Shown: positions 1-8,286, counted from the first letter of the stretch. The stretch: 64,000 nucleotides of DNA from an uncultured Oscillospiraceae bacterium (GCA_934565795.1 CAKTIM010000004.1:62001-126000), one strand, 5' to 3'. The notes: generated by a model not told the origin, from the letters alone. Program-made: numbers and translations.

Positions 1-1253
1 CGGATTTCCTCTCGGATATTGCTCTGGCCTTTATCGCCTTCTCCACCGGCGAGTTCTTCAAGCTCTCGGTGCTCCGGCGCAACGGTATGAAGGTGGTGCT
101 GATCACCATCATGGAGGCGGTGCTGGCCTCGGTGGTGGTGTTCGTGCTGACCTACTGGGTGCTGGGGCTGGAGCTGGCCTTCTCCATTGTGCTGGCGGCG
201 CTGGCCTCGGCCACCGCGCCCGCCTCCACCATGATGACCATCCGCCAGACCGGGGCAAAGGGCGACTTTGTGGATACCCTGCTCCAGGTGGTGGCCCTGG
301 ACGATGTGGTGGGCCTGGTGCTCTATTCCGTGGCCATCTCCGTGGCCTTGGCTTCCATGCAGGGGGCGGAGGGCTTCACCTTTGGCACTCTGGTCAGGCC
401 CATTCTGCTGAACCTGCTGGTGATGGCCCTGGGGGGCGTGTTTGGTCTGGCCATGAAGCTACTGATGCCCACCCGGCGCTCCACGGATAACAAGCTGATT
501 ATTTCCATCGCCCTGCTGTTTTCCTTCTGCGGGGTGTGCGCGCTGCTGGATGTGTCTCCTCTGCTCGGCTGTATGGCCATGGGCACGGTGTATACCAACA
601 TTGCCGAAAACGACAAGCTTTTCAAGCAGCTGGGCTATTTCAGCCCGCCGATTCTGCTGCTGTTCTTTGTCCGCTCCGGCATGTCCTTCCAGCTGGACGC
701 GCTGGTATCGGCGGAGGGCGCACTGAACGGCATCCCGCTGCTGGTGATCGGGGCAAGCTACTTTGTCGTGAGGATCCTGGGCAAATACCTGGGCGCCTGG
801 CTGGGCTGCTGGATGGTGGGCAAGGATAAGCTGGTGCGCAATTACCTGGGCCTGGCCCTGATCCCCCAGGCGGGGGTGGCCATCGGCCTGGCCGCGCTGG
901 GTGCGCGAACCCTGGGCGGCGACATGGGCAGCGACCTGCAAACCATCATTCTGGCATCCTCGGTGCTCTATGAGCTGATCGGCCCCGGCTGCGCCAAGCT
1001 TGCCCTGTACTTATCCAAATCCTATTCTACCCGGCTGGAGGATGTGGCTCCTGTGGAGGAGGTCACGCAGACCGGCCAGCGCAAGAGCGACGTACAGCTG
1101 CTCATTGAGCGGATTCAGAAGATTCAGAAGGAGCTGCCCGCGCACGAGGCCGCCATGGCCATGAGCGAGGAGGAGGCAGCCTTCACCGAGGCCGCGGAGG
1201 AGCACCTGGCCCAGACCCAGGCGCAGCGGCGATATTTCTTTATGCGGAGGTAA
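1..1253 (+). CDS. Cation/proton antiporter, 5' end outside window
   Basis: The reading frame is open from base 3 at the window edge, so the start lies upstream; the GTG at 69 is internal. At least 417 residues remain, with many hydrophobic segments and glycine/serine-rich helix breaks such as ALASATAPASTMM and the conserved acidic stretch LQVVALDDVVGLVLYS. This pattern fits the Na+/H+ exchanger family (PF00999), membrane carriers that swap Na+ or K+ for protons. The C-terminal 75 residues are hydrophilic and rich in Glu and Gln, probably a cytoplasmic tail. The stop is followed after 6 bases by the MgtC-family gene, so the two are probably co-transcribed. The exact ion is not readable from sequence. 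An unrelated transporter is unlikely. Confidence 0.8.
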   Translation, partial: DFLSDIALAFIAFSTGEFFKLSVLRRNGMKVVLITIMEAVLASVVVFVLTYWVLGLELAFSIVLAALASATAPASTMMTIRQTGAKGDFVDTLLQVVALDDVVGLVLYSVAISVALASMQGAEGFTFGTLVRPILLNLLVMALGGVFGLAMKLLMPTRRSTDNKLIISIALLFSFCGVCALLDVSPLLGCMAMGTVYTNIAENDKLFKQLGYFSPPILLLFFVRSGMSFQLDALVSAEGALNGIPLLVIGASYFVVRILGKYLGAWLGCWMVGKDKLVRNYLGLALIPQAGVAIGLAALGARTLGGDMGSDLQTIILASSVLYELIGPGCAKLALYLSKSYSTRLEDVAPVEEVTQTGQRKSDVQLLIERIQKIQKELPAHEAAMAMSEEEAAFTEAAEEHLAQTQAQRRYFFMRR

Positions 1254-1259
1254 TGACAT

Positions 1260-1979
1260 ATGAAAACAGATTGGATCGCCCTGAGGCTTCTGGGGCAGTG
1301 GAGCGTTGAGCTGGGGCTTGGCTCGGTGCTGCTGCGGCTGGCGCTGAGCCTGGCGTTCTCCGCCATCATCGGCTGTGAGCGCTCCAGCAAGCGGCATTCC
1401 GCCGGCCTGCGCACCTTTATTCTGGTGAGTCTGGCGGGCACCGGCACCATGCTGATCGACGGATATTTGATGCAGCAGTTCAGCGTTCCCGTCCCCCTGC
1501 TGTCGGCGGCGGCGGTCATCGGCACCGCTACCATCAGCAGCAACTCCATCCTCTACAGCTCCAAGAGCCAGATCAAGGGGCTGACCACCTCCGTAGGCCT
1601 GTGGTGCTGCGGCGTGCTGGGCATGTCCGTGGGCGCGGGCTTCTACACGCTGTCGCTGATGCTGTTTTTCAGCATGCTGGCCTGCATGTCCGGGCTGCCG
1701 GTGCTGGAAAAGCTGCTGAAGGATCGCTCCAACCATTTTGAGGTTCATCTGGAGCTGAAGAACAAGGGCGATCTGCCCGACTTCGTCTCCACCGTCCGCG
1801 CCCTGGGCATCCGCATCGACGACATTGAGTCCAACCCCGCCTACCTCAATTCCGGCATCAGCGTCTTCTCCGTCTCCTTCACCGTGGCAAGCAAGGAGCT
1901 GAAGCAATACAAAAAGCACGAGGACATCATCAACGCCCTGCGCTCGCTGGATTATGTATATCACATTGAGGAAATGTAA
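1260..1979 (+). CDS. MgtC/SapB family membrane protein
   Basis: This is a 239-residue protein. The N-terminal half has about four to five hydrophobic segments with the family's signature region (SAIIGCERSSKRHSAGLRT, then TFILVSLAGTGTML and an AAAVIGTATISS segment). The last 75 residues form a soluble regulatory-type domain (EVHLELKNKGDLPDFVSTVR). MgtC/SapB proteins are inner-membrane proteins linked to Mg2+ limitation and acid stress in other bacteria; the role here is inferred. The ribosome site GGAGGT lies in the end of the upstream antiporter gene, 6 bases away, so translation is probably coupled. The gene ends at a strong convergent hairpin at 1985-2021. Confidence 0.82.
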   Translation: MKTDWIALRLLGQWSVELGLGSVLLRLALSLAFSAIIGCERSSKRHSAGLRTFILVSLAGTGTMLIDGYLMQQFSVPVPLLSAAAVIGTATISSNSILYSSKSQIKGLTTSVGLWCCGVLGMSVGAGFYTLSLMLFFSMLACMSGLPVLEKLLKDRSNHFEVHLELKNKGDLPDFVSTVRALGIRIDDIESNPAYLNSGISVFSVSFTVASKELKQYKKHEDIINALRSLDYVYHIEEM

Positions 1980-1984
1980 AAACA

Positions 1985-2021
1985 ACTGCGGCAGTGAGCA
2001 GAAAACGCTCACTGCCGCAGT
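1985..2021 (-). terminator. Hairpin terminator between convergent genes
   Basis: Perfect 14-bp arms (ACTGCGGCAGTGAG and its complement) with a 9-base loop. Read on the minus strand the hairpin is followed by TTGTTTTTAC, a good U-tract for the gene ending at 2034. On the plus strand the tail is A-rich, so it is a weaker terminator for the MgtC gene. Confidence 0.8.
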
Positions 2022-2033
2022 AAAATTATCGGC

Positions 2034-3707
2034 TCAATTCCCTTTTGTGAGGATCATATCCCCGCAGGGGGATTCATAGCTGAGGACATAGCCCTTTTCC
2101 TCTAGGAAAATAGGGGCATAATCGCGGTTGGCTTCGGGAATCAGAATCTGATCCGGGCGCTTATCGGGGCAGAGCGCGTAGTAGATTTCCAGCCGCTGCA
2201 GGATGGAATCCGGCGTTCCGGCCGGCCAGCCGGAGTAGGAGCTGTTGGTGCAGGATGTAAATAAGTAAAAATAAGTCTTTTTGCCAAAGACCAGCAAGGA
2301 ACCGTTGGGATCCAGGTGAGATGCTGTCTCCAAGTCAGTCCTGTATTCTTCCTCCCACTCGGGAGATACCAGTAAGCCCTTGTGGGATCCCTCTGTCAGC
2401 AGCTGGGTTTGTGCCGTAATATCATGTTTGTCCCAGAAAATGTAATTCCAGCGGAGCTTAACCTGCATGGCTCCCTGCACCAGAAATACCAGCACCACGG
2501 CAGTGACAAGACCATATTTCAGAATCGGCCAGCGCAGCTTCGGCAGCTCTTCCTTCAGCGTGAGCAGGACGATCAGGACACTGGCCATCAGCGATACCGT
2601 AGAGGCAGAGCTGATGACATAAAAGCACTGATTGGAGCCCAAATGGATACATACGGAGTAGATCATTCCCGGTATCCAGATGCCGAAGAACAGCGGCTTG
2701 GCCGAGGTGTTGCGGTAAACCAGATAGAAATACAATCCGGCCAGATTCAGCGGGAACATCAAGTGATTGACAAAAATTGCTCTCAGCAGCACGTACCCCA
2801 CAAGTGCAAGCACCACGCCGCCCAGTATCGCCTGAATCTCTTTTCGCTTGACCAGCAGCCCACACAGCAGGATCAGACAGAAAAAGCGCATCGGCCGGAT
2901 AACAACGATCCCGTAAGCATACTGTGCCAGCTTTCCTATGATGGATGCCGAGTGTTCCGGGTCACTGAAAAGTCCGGCAATGATCTGGGGCCAGTCCGCA
3001 AGGGGGATGCGCGGCAGGACGGTGATCAGAAATAGGGCGGCGGGCAGCGCGATCCCCAGAACATACATTCCAAACCGGCGGGGCAGCAGGAAGGGCAGGC
3101 CCTCCCCCCATTTGGGACGGGAACGCACAAGAAGAACAGCGCCGCCATAGATCGGAAGCAGCACCGCCAGATAGGGGCAGCACAGCACTGCAAGCGCATA
3201 CAGGCTTCCTCCAATCACATCGCTCCAGCGCCGGTCGGCACAGGTTACGATAACTGTTGACAGGGTCATAAGGCCCAGCCCCATAGAATTATAGCACAGC
3301 GTTGAGATGTTGTAGGGGACGTAGATGCAAAAGAACAGAGCCGCCACCGCGCCGCCAATTTTGCATTTTCTGCGCAGCAGCAAAAAAATGACAGTGCTGC
3401 TTACCAGGTGAAGCGCCACATACAGCTGACGGAAGGCCAGGATGACCCCCTCGGTGCTGCCGCCCAAGCGCAGGAACAGCGCCATGGGCAGCTGCAATAT
3501 CCACCCGGTCATCTGCGAAAGGTGCCACTCGTTGAGAAACAGCGCATCCCCCTGACACAGCCGATAGGGAACCGTCAGGTAAAATGATTCGTCTACATTG
3601 GCAAAGCCGTATCTGCATTTCATAAACAGCATTACGGACAGCGGCAGAATTCCCAGCACGAAGAGAAGAATATCACAATTTTTCCAAAAGAACTGGCGCT
3701 TGGTCAT
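2034..3707 (-). CDS. Polytopic membrane protein, GT-C glycosyltransferase-like
   Basis: A 557-residue protein with about ten or more hydrophobic segments and a C-terminal soluble part of about 130 residues. The first extracytoplasmic loop carries FANVDESFYLTVPYRLCQGD; an acidic pair just after the first membrane helix is typical of GT-C enzymes, which move sugars from lipid carriers on the outer face of the membrane. The similarity is one of architecture, so the function is tentative. I chose the ATG at 3707 (MTKRQFF) over 3728 because AGAGGT lies 7 bases upstream of it. A promoter at 3778-3805 gives it its own transcript, and it ends at the hairpin at 1985. AT content is higher than in the neighbours, which could reflect transfer. 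Confidence 0.6.
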   Translation of the reverse strand: MTKRQFFWKNCDILLFVLGILPLSVMLFMKCRYGFANVDESFYLTVPYRLCQGDALFLNEWHLSQMTGWILQLPMALFLRLGGSTEGVILAFRQLYVALHLVSSTVIFLLLRRKCKIGGAVAALFFCIYVPYNISTLCYNSMGLGLMTLSTVIVTCADRRWSDVIGGSLYALAVLCCPYLAVLLPIYGGAVLLVRSRPKWGEGLPFLLPRRFGMYVLGIALPAALFLITVLPRIPLADWPQIIAGLFSDPEHSASIIGKLAQYAYGIVVIRPMRFFCLILLCGLLVKRKEIQAILGGVVLALVGYVLLRAIFVNHLMFPLNLAGLYFYLVYRNTSAKPLFFGIWIPGMIYSVCIHLGSNQCFYVISSASTVSLMASVLIVLLTLKEELPKLRWPILKYGLVTAVVLVFLVQGAMQVKLRWNYIFWDKHDITAQTQLLTEGSHKGLLVSPEWEEEYRTDLETASHLDPNGSLLVFGKKTYFYLFTSCTNSSYSGWPAGTPDSILQRLEIYYALCPDKRPDQILIPEANRDYAPIFLEEKGYVLSYESPCGDMILTKGN

Positions 3708-3777
3708 AGAATTACCTCTGCTTTTCAAATCGCCGCCGCCGGCCAGGAAGCCAGCGAAAGCGACAATATCTACGACC

Positions 3778-3805
3778 AGTATACCATAAATTCGGTGGAA
3801 CGCAA
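3778..3805 (-). promoter_or_regulatory. Sigma-A promoter for the GT-C-like gene
   Basis: On the minus strand TTGCGT, 16-base spacer, TATACT, about 70 bases upstream of the chosen start at 3707. Confidence 0.6.
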
Positions 3806-3841
3806 GCCCGGAAAACAGCCTGTTTCCGACTGAGGCCTGCC

Positions 3842-4525
3842 TTATACCCCACCGTTTACTATTTGGGCGTAGGCGTCCTCCGGGATCATGGGGGTACCGA
3901 TCTGAGCAAGCAGGGCGTCGTCGATCAGGCCGGTTTCGCCATACTGGCGGCCGGCTTCGCGGAGCAGGGCCAGGCGGGGGACTGTTACCTCCGCTGCCTC
4001 CGGGGCGCTGAACATGGGGCTTTCGGGGACGGTGATGATGGTGTGGTGGTTGGGGAACATGAGCTGGAACTGCATCTGGGCCGGCTCGAAATTGTGACGG
4101 CTGTTGGGGAAGCCGCAGCCGCAGAGCATCACATATTTCAGGTGGGAGAAATCCCGCTGGCCCACGTGCTCATAGCGGTCGCCCACCTTGGCCATGGCCA
4201 TGGAGGACAGGGGCAGGGTGCGGTCAAGTAGCCGCTTCAGCGAGGCGGGCATCCCGTAGCAGTACAGCGGGAAGCTGAACAGCAGCACGTCGCTGTCCAG
4301 AATCTCCTCCAGAATTTCCTGCATGTCGTCGCTGTGGATGCAGGTTCCGCCGTTTCGCATGCAGGAGAAGCACCCGGTGCAGAATTCAATGTGCCGGTCG
4401 ATCACCGAAACGGTGTGTACCTGCTGAGGCCCGGCGTCCTTCATCCCGTCCAGGAACGCGCGGGTGATGTGCATGGTGTCGCTGCGCTCCCCCTTGGGAC
4501 TGCCGTTGAATGCCATAATTTTCAT
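3842..4525 (-). CDS. NAD(P)H-dependent flavin reductase / iron-sulfur flavoprotein-like
   Basis: A 227-residue flavodoxin-fold protein. The N-terminus KIMAFNGSPKGERSDTM is the FMN phosphate-binding loop. The central CTGCFSCMRNGGTCIHSDDM has clustered cysteines, as in iron-sulfur flavoproteins and NADPH-dependent FMN reductases. SFPLYCYGMPASLKRLLDR is the second flavin-contacting segment. It is expected to pass electrons from NAD(P)H through FMN in the cytoplasm; the acceptor is unknown. It follows the lipoprotein gene by 17 bases on the same strand and has an AAAGGAAAA ribosome site, so both are probably one transcript. Confidence 0.78.
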   Translation of the reverse strand: MKIMAFNGSPKGERSDTMHITRAFLDGMKDAGPQQVHTVSVIDRHIEFCTGCFSCMRNGGTCIHSDDMQEILEEILDSDVLLFSFPLYCYGMPASLKRLLDRTLPLSSMAMAKVGDRYEHVGQRDFSHLKYVMLCGCGFPNSRHNFEPAQMQFQLMFPNHHTIITVPESPMFSAPEAAEVTVPRLALLREAGRQYGETGLIDDALLAQIGTPMIPEDAYAQIVNGGV

Positions 4526-4542
4526 TGTTCATTTTCCTTTCA

Positions 4543-5394
4543 TCAAAGAATCTCCAAACCGCCGCTGGCGGTATCGATGGTGACGGCGCTTTCGCCGGAG
4601 CCGAATACGTAAAGGTCGCCCTTGCGGCTGAAGGGAAGCTGGGTGCGCAGCCTGCCGCTGATGCCGGAAAAGGCGAGCTGCGCCCCGGTATCCGGCAGCT
4701 GAAGCTGAACGCCTCCGCTGCTGGTGCGGATGCTGGCATCGGTGGGGGCGGTCAGTTCCAGGCGGACGCTGCCGGAGCTGGTGGTGACCTTCATTTCCTC
4801 CGCCGCCGCTGCCAGCTCCACCGCGCCGGAGGCGCTGGCGCAGCTTAGCTGCCGCGCTGCAATGTGCTCTGCCTGAATCGTGCCGGAGCTGGTGCTCAGG
4901 TCAAGCTGCTCCGCCTCCACCCGGCCCAGCTGCAGCCCGCCTGAAAAGGCGGCCAGCAGGATATCCTCCTGGTGCAGCGCCGCCGCCTGCACCGGCGCGG
5001 AGGTGGTGGAGACGGAAAGGGAGATGCCCTGGGGCACTTGGAGCGTCAGGTGCTTGTCGGTGGGCCTGAGCCGAAGACTTGCCCCGGAGGCGCAGAAATA
5101 GATGTCGAGAATGCCGTTTTCAATGCGGTAATGCATGGATTCCTCCCGGGAAAGGGCGTCGCCGCTCTCCCGCACGGTTAGCTCCGATTCGTCGGACTCC
5201 GCGATCTCCACCGCGCCGCTGCGCCAGTGGAGCCGCACCGTATGCACCTCGTCGGCCTGATAGCTGAAATTTCCCCATTGATACTGCTGGGCGTCGGGGT
5301 AGACCTCCCCGGTGATCCGTCCCGGCAGCAGGCTGCACCCGGAGAGCAGCGCCGCCGGAAGCAGCGCCACCAGGAAAAGCAGCAGATTTTTCAT
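4543..5394 (-). CDS. Lipoprotein with DUF4097-like beta-repeat domain
   Basis: A 283-residue protein with the signal peptide MKNLLLFLVALLPAALLSGC, ending in a lipobox cysteine, so it should be anchored on the outer face of the membrane. The mature part is a run of short beta-strand repeats: SVSTTSAPVQ, LAAFSGGLQL, LSTSSGTIQAE, CASASGAVEL, VTTSSGSVRLEL and IRTSSGGVQLQL. This is the pattern of DUF4097/DUF2807 beta-solenoid proteins, whose role is poorly known. The start is uncertain: ATG 5394 gives the ideal signal peptide, but AAGGAG lies 17 bases upstream; GTG 5400 would give 11-base spacing. It heads an operon with the flavin reductase downstream. Confidence 0.72.
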   Translation of the reverse strand: MKNLLLFLVALLPAALLSGCSLLPGRITGEVYPDAQQYQWGNFSYQADEVHTVRLHWRSGAVEIAESDESELTVRESGDALSREESMHYRIENGILDIYFCASGASLRLRPTDKHLTLQVPQGISLSVSTTSAPVQAAALHQEDILLAAFSGGLQLGRVEAEQLDLSTSSGTIQAEHIAARQLSCASASGAVELAAAAEEMKVTTSSGSVRLELTAPTDASIRTSSGGVQLQLPDTGAQLAFSGISGRLRTQLPFSRKGDLYVFGSGESAVTIDTASGGLEIL

Positions 5395-5427
5395 ATTCAC
5401 GAATTGCTTCACTCCTTAACAAATAAA

Positions 5428-5460
5428 ATGCAGAGCAAGCCTTGGTGGTTTGCTCTGCAT
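5428..5460 (-). terminator. Hairpin terminator upstream of the lipoprotein gene
   Basis: Perfect 11-bp arms ATGCAGAGCAA/TTGCTCTGCAT. On the minus strand the hairpin is followed by TTTATTTG, so it should end transcripts coming from the RNHCP gene. Confidence 0.65.
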
Positions 5461-5464
5461 CTAT

Positions 5465-5542
5465 GGAAGCTCTGATTCAATCGGCAAGAGCTGTGAGCGA
5501 AAAAATCCGCTCACGGCCGCAGACGATTTATTCAGAGGTTCC
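5465..5542 (-). mobile_element. MITE-like element, short form
   Basis: A 78-bp deletion form of the roughly 160-bp family. It keeps both ends: GGAAGCTCTGATTCAATCGG at one end and CGATTTATTCAGAGGTTCC at the other, which are inverted repeats of each other. An inner stem GAGCG/CGCTC is kept and the middle of the full element is missing. It lies between the RNHCP gene and its terminator. Orientation is arbitrary. Confidence 0.75.
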
Positions 5543-5555
5543 TTGTGTCTGGCTG

Positions 5556-5981
5556 TTATTCGATTGTTCCGTCGCCGCCCATCAGGGCGGTCATTTCCCC
5601 GATCCGCTCCAGCGGGAAGGCCGGCTGCGCCAGCGGGCGCATGGCGATGCTCATCAGCTTCATGGGATTGTCGTCGGCGGCCACCCGGTTGGAGCTGAGC
5701 GCGCCGCACCGGCGGCAGCGATGGATGATGGCCCATTCGCCGCCCCTGCGCACCCACACGGCCACCGGCTCCATGATGCCGCCGCAGTCAGAGGCGCGGT
5801 CACCCGGCTCGATGTCCACATGGAGGCTGCACAGGCAGTTATTGCAATGGTTGCGGTGGTCGGATCCGGCGTTTTCCGGGGTCATCAGCCGCCCGCAGAC
5901 CTTGCAGGTGAAGCTGTCATTGCAGGGATGGGTTTTGAAATATCCTTTTTCGTACAGTTTGCGTTTGTTTTCGCGGTTCAT
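5556..5981 (-). CDS. RNHCP-domain zinc-ribbon protein
   Basis: A 141-residue protein. CKVCGRLMTPENAGSDHRNH at about residues 26-45 is followed by CNNCLCSLHVDIEPGDRASD, then a second pair, HRCRRCGALSSNRVAADDNP. This matches the RNHCP domain (PF12647), a small Cys/His zinc-binding domain of unknown function. The name motif RNHCP reads RNHCN here. The ribosome site AGGAGG lies 9 bases before the ATG. A consensus promoter at 6168-6196 drives it, divergent from rubrerythrin, with a leader of about 180 bases. It ends near the short MITE at 5465. Confidence 0.75.
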   Translation of the reverse strand: MNRENKRKLYEKGYFKTHPCNDSFTCKVCGRLMTPENAGSDHRNHCNNCLCSLHVDIEPGDRASDCGGIMEPVAVWVRRGGEWAIIHRCRRCGALSSNRVAADDNPMKLMSIAMRPLAQPAFPLERIGEMTALMGGDGTIE

Positions 5982-6017
5982 GGATGGTTTCCTCCTGAAG
6001 ATTTTGAACCGAATCCT

Positions 6018-6110
6018 CCGGGAGGAATGGCGATATGTGGATTTGCCAACCTCCCGGTCAGCCCACAGTCACCATCGACATGGTATTAATAAACAAAAAA
6101 TATCCTCCTT
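6018..6110 (-). promoter_or_regulatory. Structured leader of the RNHCP gene with a 12-codon mini-ORF
   Basis: Inside the leader, AAGGAGG (6104-6110) is followed 8 bases later by a TTG that opens a mini-ORF (6096-6058) encoding LFINTMSMVTVG and a stop. Directly after it are 8-bp arms CCGGGAGG/CCTCCCGG (6050-6057 with 6018-6025). A leader peptide plus hairpin suggests attenuation, but no known riboswitch was recognised. Confidence 0.35.
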
Positions 6111-6167
6111 TTTACTCCGATTGCGGCAGCAGATTTTAAACCCGCTGTTGTGCAACCCTTGTTTCTG

Positions 6168-6196
6168 ATTATATGCGCTTCCGGCCCGGTTGTCAA
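6168..6196 (-). promoter_or_regulatory. Consensus sigma-A promoter for the RNHCP gene
   Basis: On the minus strand TTGACA, 17-base spacer, TATAAT: an exact consensus. The start site should fall near 6161, leaving a leader of about 180 bases. Confidence 0.8.
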
Positions 6197-6238
6197 GCGC
6201 TCTGGCGGGGCTTTTTTCGATGAAGCAGAGAATTCCCA

Positions 6239-6266
6239 TTGACAAACCGGGAAAAGATATTATATT
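6239..6266 (+). promoter_or_regulatory. Sigma-A promoter for rubrerythrin
   Basis: TTGACA, 16-base spacer, TATATT. Expected transcription start is near 6273, just before the MITE at 6280-6439, so most of the rbr leader is MITE sequence. Confidence 0.75.
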
Positions 6267-6279
6267 ACAATTACACTAT

Positions 6280-6439
6280 GAAACCTCTGAATAAATCGTC
6301 TGCGGCTGTGAGCGGATCTTTTTCATCCACTCTTCGGTATCGGAAACGGGAAATACATACAGTATTCCGCCGTTTTCGATACCTCGATTGGCCGAAAAAT
6401 CTCTCGCTCACAGCTCTTGCTGATTTAATCAGAGGTTCC
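6280..6439 (+). mobile_element. MITE-like element, full length, in the rbr leader
   Basis: 160 bp. The ends are GAAACCTCTGAATAAATCG and GATTTAATCAGAGGTTCC, inverted repeats of each other. Inside lie GCTGTGAGCG/CGCTCACAGC and a central GTATCG/CGATAC stem, so the single strand can fold into one long hairpin. CTAT occurs directly outside both ends, a possible target duplication. No transposase is encoded. Confidence 0.8.
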
Positions 6440-6469
6440 CTATGAATACAGGAAATGGAGGAACCAGCA

Positions 6470-7012
6470 ATGGCAGCAAGCAAATACGCGGGAACGCAGA
6501 CGGAAAAGAATCTCCGGGAGGCCTTCTCCGGGGAATCCCAGGCGAGGAATAAGTATACTTTCTTTGCCTCCGTGGCCAAGAAGGAGGGCTATGAGCAGAT
6601 CGCGGCGCTGTTTCTGAAAACCGCCGACAATGAAAAAGAGCACGCAAAAATGTGGTTCAAGGAGCTGGCGGGCCTGGGCGACACCGCTCACAACCTCGCC
6701 TCCGCCGCCGACGGCGAAAACTACGAGTGGACGGACATGTACGAGGACTTCGCCAAAACCGCAGAGGCGGAGGGCTTCCCGGAGCTGGCCGCGAAATTCC
6801 GGGCGGTGGGCGAGATCGAGAAGCATCACGAGGAGCGCTACCGCGCTCTGCTGCGGAATGTGGAGACGGCCCAGGTGTTTGAAAAGAGCCAGGTCAAGGT
6901 GTGGGAGTGCCGCAACTGCGGCCATATCGTTGTGGGCACCAAGGCCCCGGAGGTCTGCCCCGTGTGCGCCCATCCCCAGAGCTATTTTGAAATCCACGCA
7001 GAGAATTATTGA
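6470..7012 (+). CDS. rbr: Rubrerythrin
   Basis: A 180-residue protein. The N-terminal four-helix ferritin-like domain carries the diiron ligands in [14 protein letters not shown] (residues 16-29), [11 protein letters not shown] and [11 protein letters not shown]. The C-terminal rubredoxin-like domain has two Cys pairs, CRNCG and CPVC, for one iron. Rubrerythrins reduce hydrogen peroxide in anaerobes, with electrons from NADH via rubredoxin-type carriers. I chose ATG 6470 over 6455 because GGAGGA sits 7 bases upstream of it. The promoter lies on the far side of a MITE. The gene ends at a shared hairpin terminator. Confidence 0.95.
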   Translation: MAASKYAGTQTEKNLREAFSGESQARNKYTFFASVAKKEGYEQIAALFLKTADNEKEHAKMWFKELAGLGDTAHNLASAADGENYEWTDMYEDFAKTAEAEGFPELAAKFRAVGEIEKHHEERYRALLRNVETAQVFEKSQVKVWECRNCGHIVVGTKAPEVCPVCAHPQSYFEIHAENY

Positions 7013-7024
7013 TGATAAAAAATC

Positions 7025-7069
7025 CGGGCGGATTCGCAGCGTTTTGCTTGCGAGTCCGCCCGATTTTTA
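7025..7069. terminator. Bidirectional terminator, rbr / DUF1643
   Basis: 14-bp arms CGGGCGGATTCGCA and TGCGAGTCCGCCCG with one G-U pair, followed by ATTTTTAT on the plus strand. The minus strand also ends in a T-rich tail. It serves both convergent genes. Confidence 0.85.
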
Positions 7070-7678
7070 TAGCGTTGTCAGATATGCTCCCACGTCAAAG
7101 GGGCGCAGGGGTTCGTCCCTGCGCAGGTACAGGGGGTGGTGGGGGTGGCCCTTTTTGCTGACGGGGCCTGCGCAGAGCCAGCGGGCGCCGTATTCGCTGC
7201 CGATTTCCAGCATGTCCCGCAGGCATTCGGGCAGGTATTTCCGCTTCTCAATGATGCTCCCCCAGGCGGCCCACACGGCGGGGGCGGGGGAGATGGACAG
7301 CACATAGCGGAAGGCCTCCATATTCTCCCGGTGCAGCCGGGGGTTCAGTGCTTTTTCCATGGAATTGGGGTCGGTGGCCCGCTGGGCATAGACGTTGAAC
7401 ATGATGAAGCTGTCGAACCCGTTGCCCAGCGCGATCCGCTCCACGGATTTCAGGGTGTTGTCCAGCGCGCCGGGGCGGGCGGTGGAGGGATTGATGCCGA
7501 TGCAGATCAGCGGATTTTTTCCACGGGTGCCCAGGATGTAACGGTAGTCGCAGTAAAAGCTGGGGGCATACAGCCATTTATGGATGTCATATTCTTCGTT
7601 CGGCGTATTGGCCGCCTCCAGCGCCTGCCGGAAGGTGACCAGCTCCAGCTGGGCGGTGTCGCCGGAGGGAATGTGCAT
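7067..7678 (-). CDS. DUF1643 family protein
   Basis: A 203-residue protein that fits DUF1643 (PF07799): DIHKWLYAPSFYCDYRYILG, LICIGINPSTARPGALDNT, SFIMFNVYAQRATDPNSM and the C-terminal CAGPVSKKGHPHHPLYLRRD. Family function is unknown. I chose the ATG at 7678 because AAGGAGG precedes it at normal distance. It starts 2 bases after the stop of the upstream membrane protein, so it is the last gene of the XRE-fau operon and is probably translationally coupled. Confidence 0.82.
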   Translation of the reverse strand: MHIPSGDTAQLELVTFRQALEAANTPNEEYDIHKWLYAPSFYCDYRYILGTRGKNPLICIGINPSTARPGALDNTLKSVERIALGNGFDSFIMFNVYAQRATDPNSMEKALNPRLHRENMEAFRYVLSISPAPAVWAAWGSIIEKRKYLPECLRDMLEIGSEYGARWLCAGPVSKKGHPHHPLYLRRDEPLRPFDVGAYLTTL

Positions 7679-7680
7679 GC

Positions 7681-8271
7681 TTATTCCTCCTTCCCGCCGT
7701 CCGCTTCCTCGTGGGGGAACCACCAGCTTTTGGAGGGATCATAGAAGCTGCATTCGGCGATCGTGTGCCCCGTCTGCATGCACCAGCCGGCGAAGGCGGT
7801 ATCCATGAAAGGATACACCCCGTCCATGGTGGATTGCAGCGTGAGGGTGGAGCCGTCCTCCAGCGCCAGCTCGATCACGGTGCTGCCGCCGGTGACGGCA
7901 TAGAGCCGCTGGCTGACGATCTGGCTGAAGCGGTGCTCCTCGCTTTTGCGGCCGAAGCGGCACAGCAGGTAGCTTTCGCCGTCATAGAAAATGCCGAAGC
8001 TGAGATAATGGGTGGCCAGGGCCGCGCCCATGAGCAGCACGATGATGCCGCACCACAATAGCAGCCGCTCCCCCCGGATCCCGGCGACGATGCCGAGAAT
8101 GCCCAGCACGGACAGGATCACCCCGAATACGCCATAGCGCTTGTTGGCCCGCACGGCCATGCCGGAGCGCTGCTGTGCCTTGCTGCGGAAGAGTCTGCTG
8201 AACAGCTTGTCCACCACCCAGCACAGGAAGAATACCACGGCGGCGACGATCAGAATTCCCAATGCCTGCAT
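7681..8271 (-). CDS. Membrane protein with soluble PH-like C-terminal half, unknown
   Basis: A 196-residue protein. Residues 1-20 form a membrane segment, followed by a basic stretch. Two further hydrophobic segments at about 47-65 and 70-88 are followed by a soluble domain (FDGESYLLCRFGRKSEEHRF, VIELALEDGSTLTLQSTMDG) with the alternating strand pattern of PH-like/DUF folds. I do not recognise a named family with confidence. It lies between fau (15 bases) and the DUF1643 gene (2 bases) in one operon. Confidence 0.6.
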   Translation of the reverse strand: MQALGILIVAAVVFFLCWVVDKLFSRLFRSKAQQRSGMAVRANKRYGVFGVILSVLGILGIVAGIRGERLLLWCGIIVLLMGAALATHYLSFGIFYDGESYLLCRFGRKSEEHRFSQIVSQRLYAVTGGSTVIELALEDGSTLTLQSTMDGVYPFMDTAFAGWCMQTGHTIAECSFYDPSKSWWFPHEEADGGKEE

Positions 8272-8286
8272 ATCGTTCTCCTTTGT

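Noticed and set aside
3808..3829. Terminator after the flavin reductase gene at 3842
   Set aside because: The possible stem GGAAAACA/TGTTTCC is imperfect and has no T-run on the minus strand.
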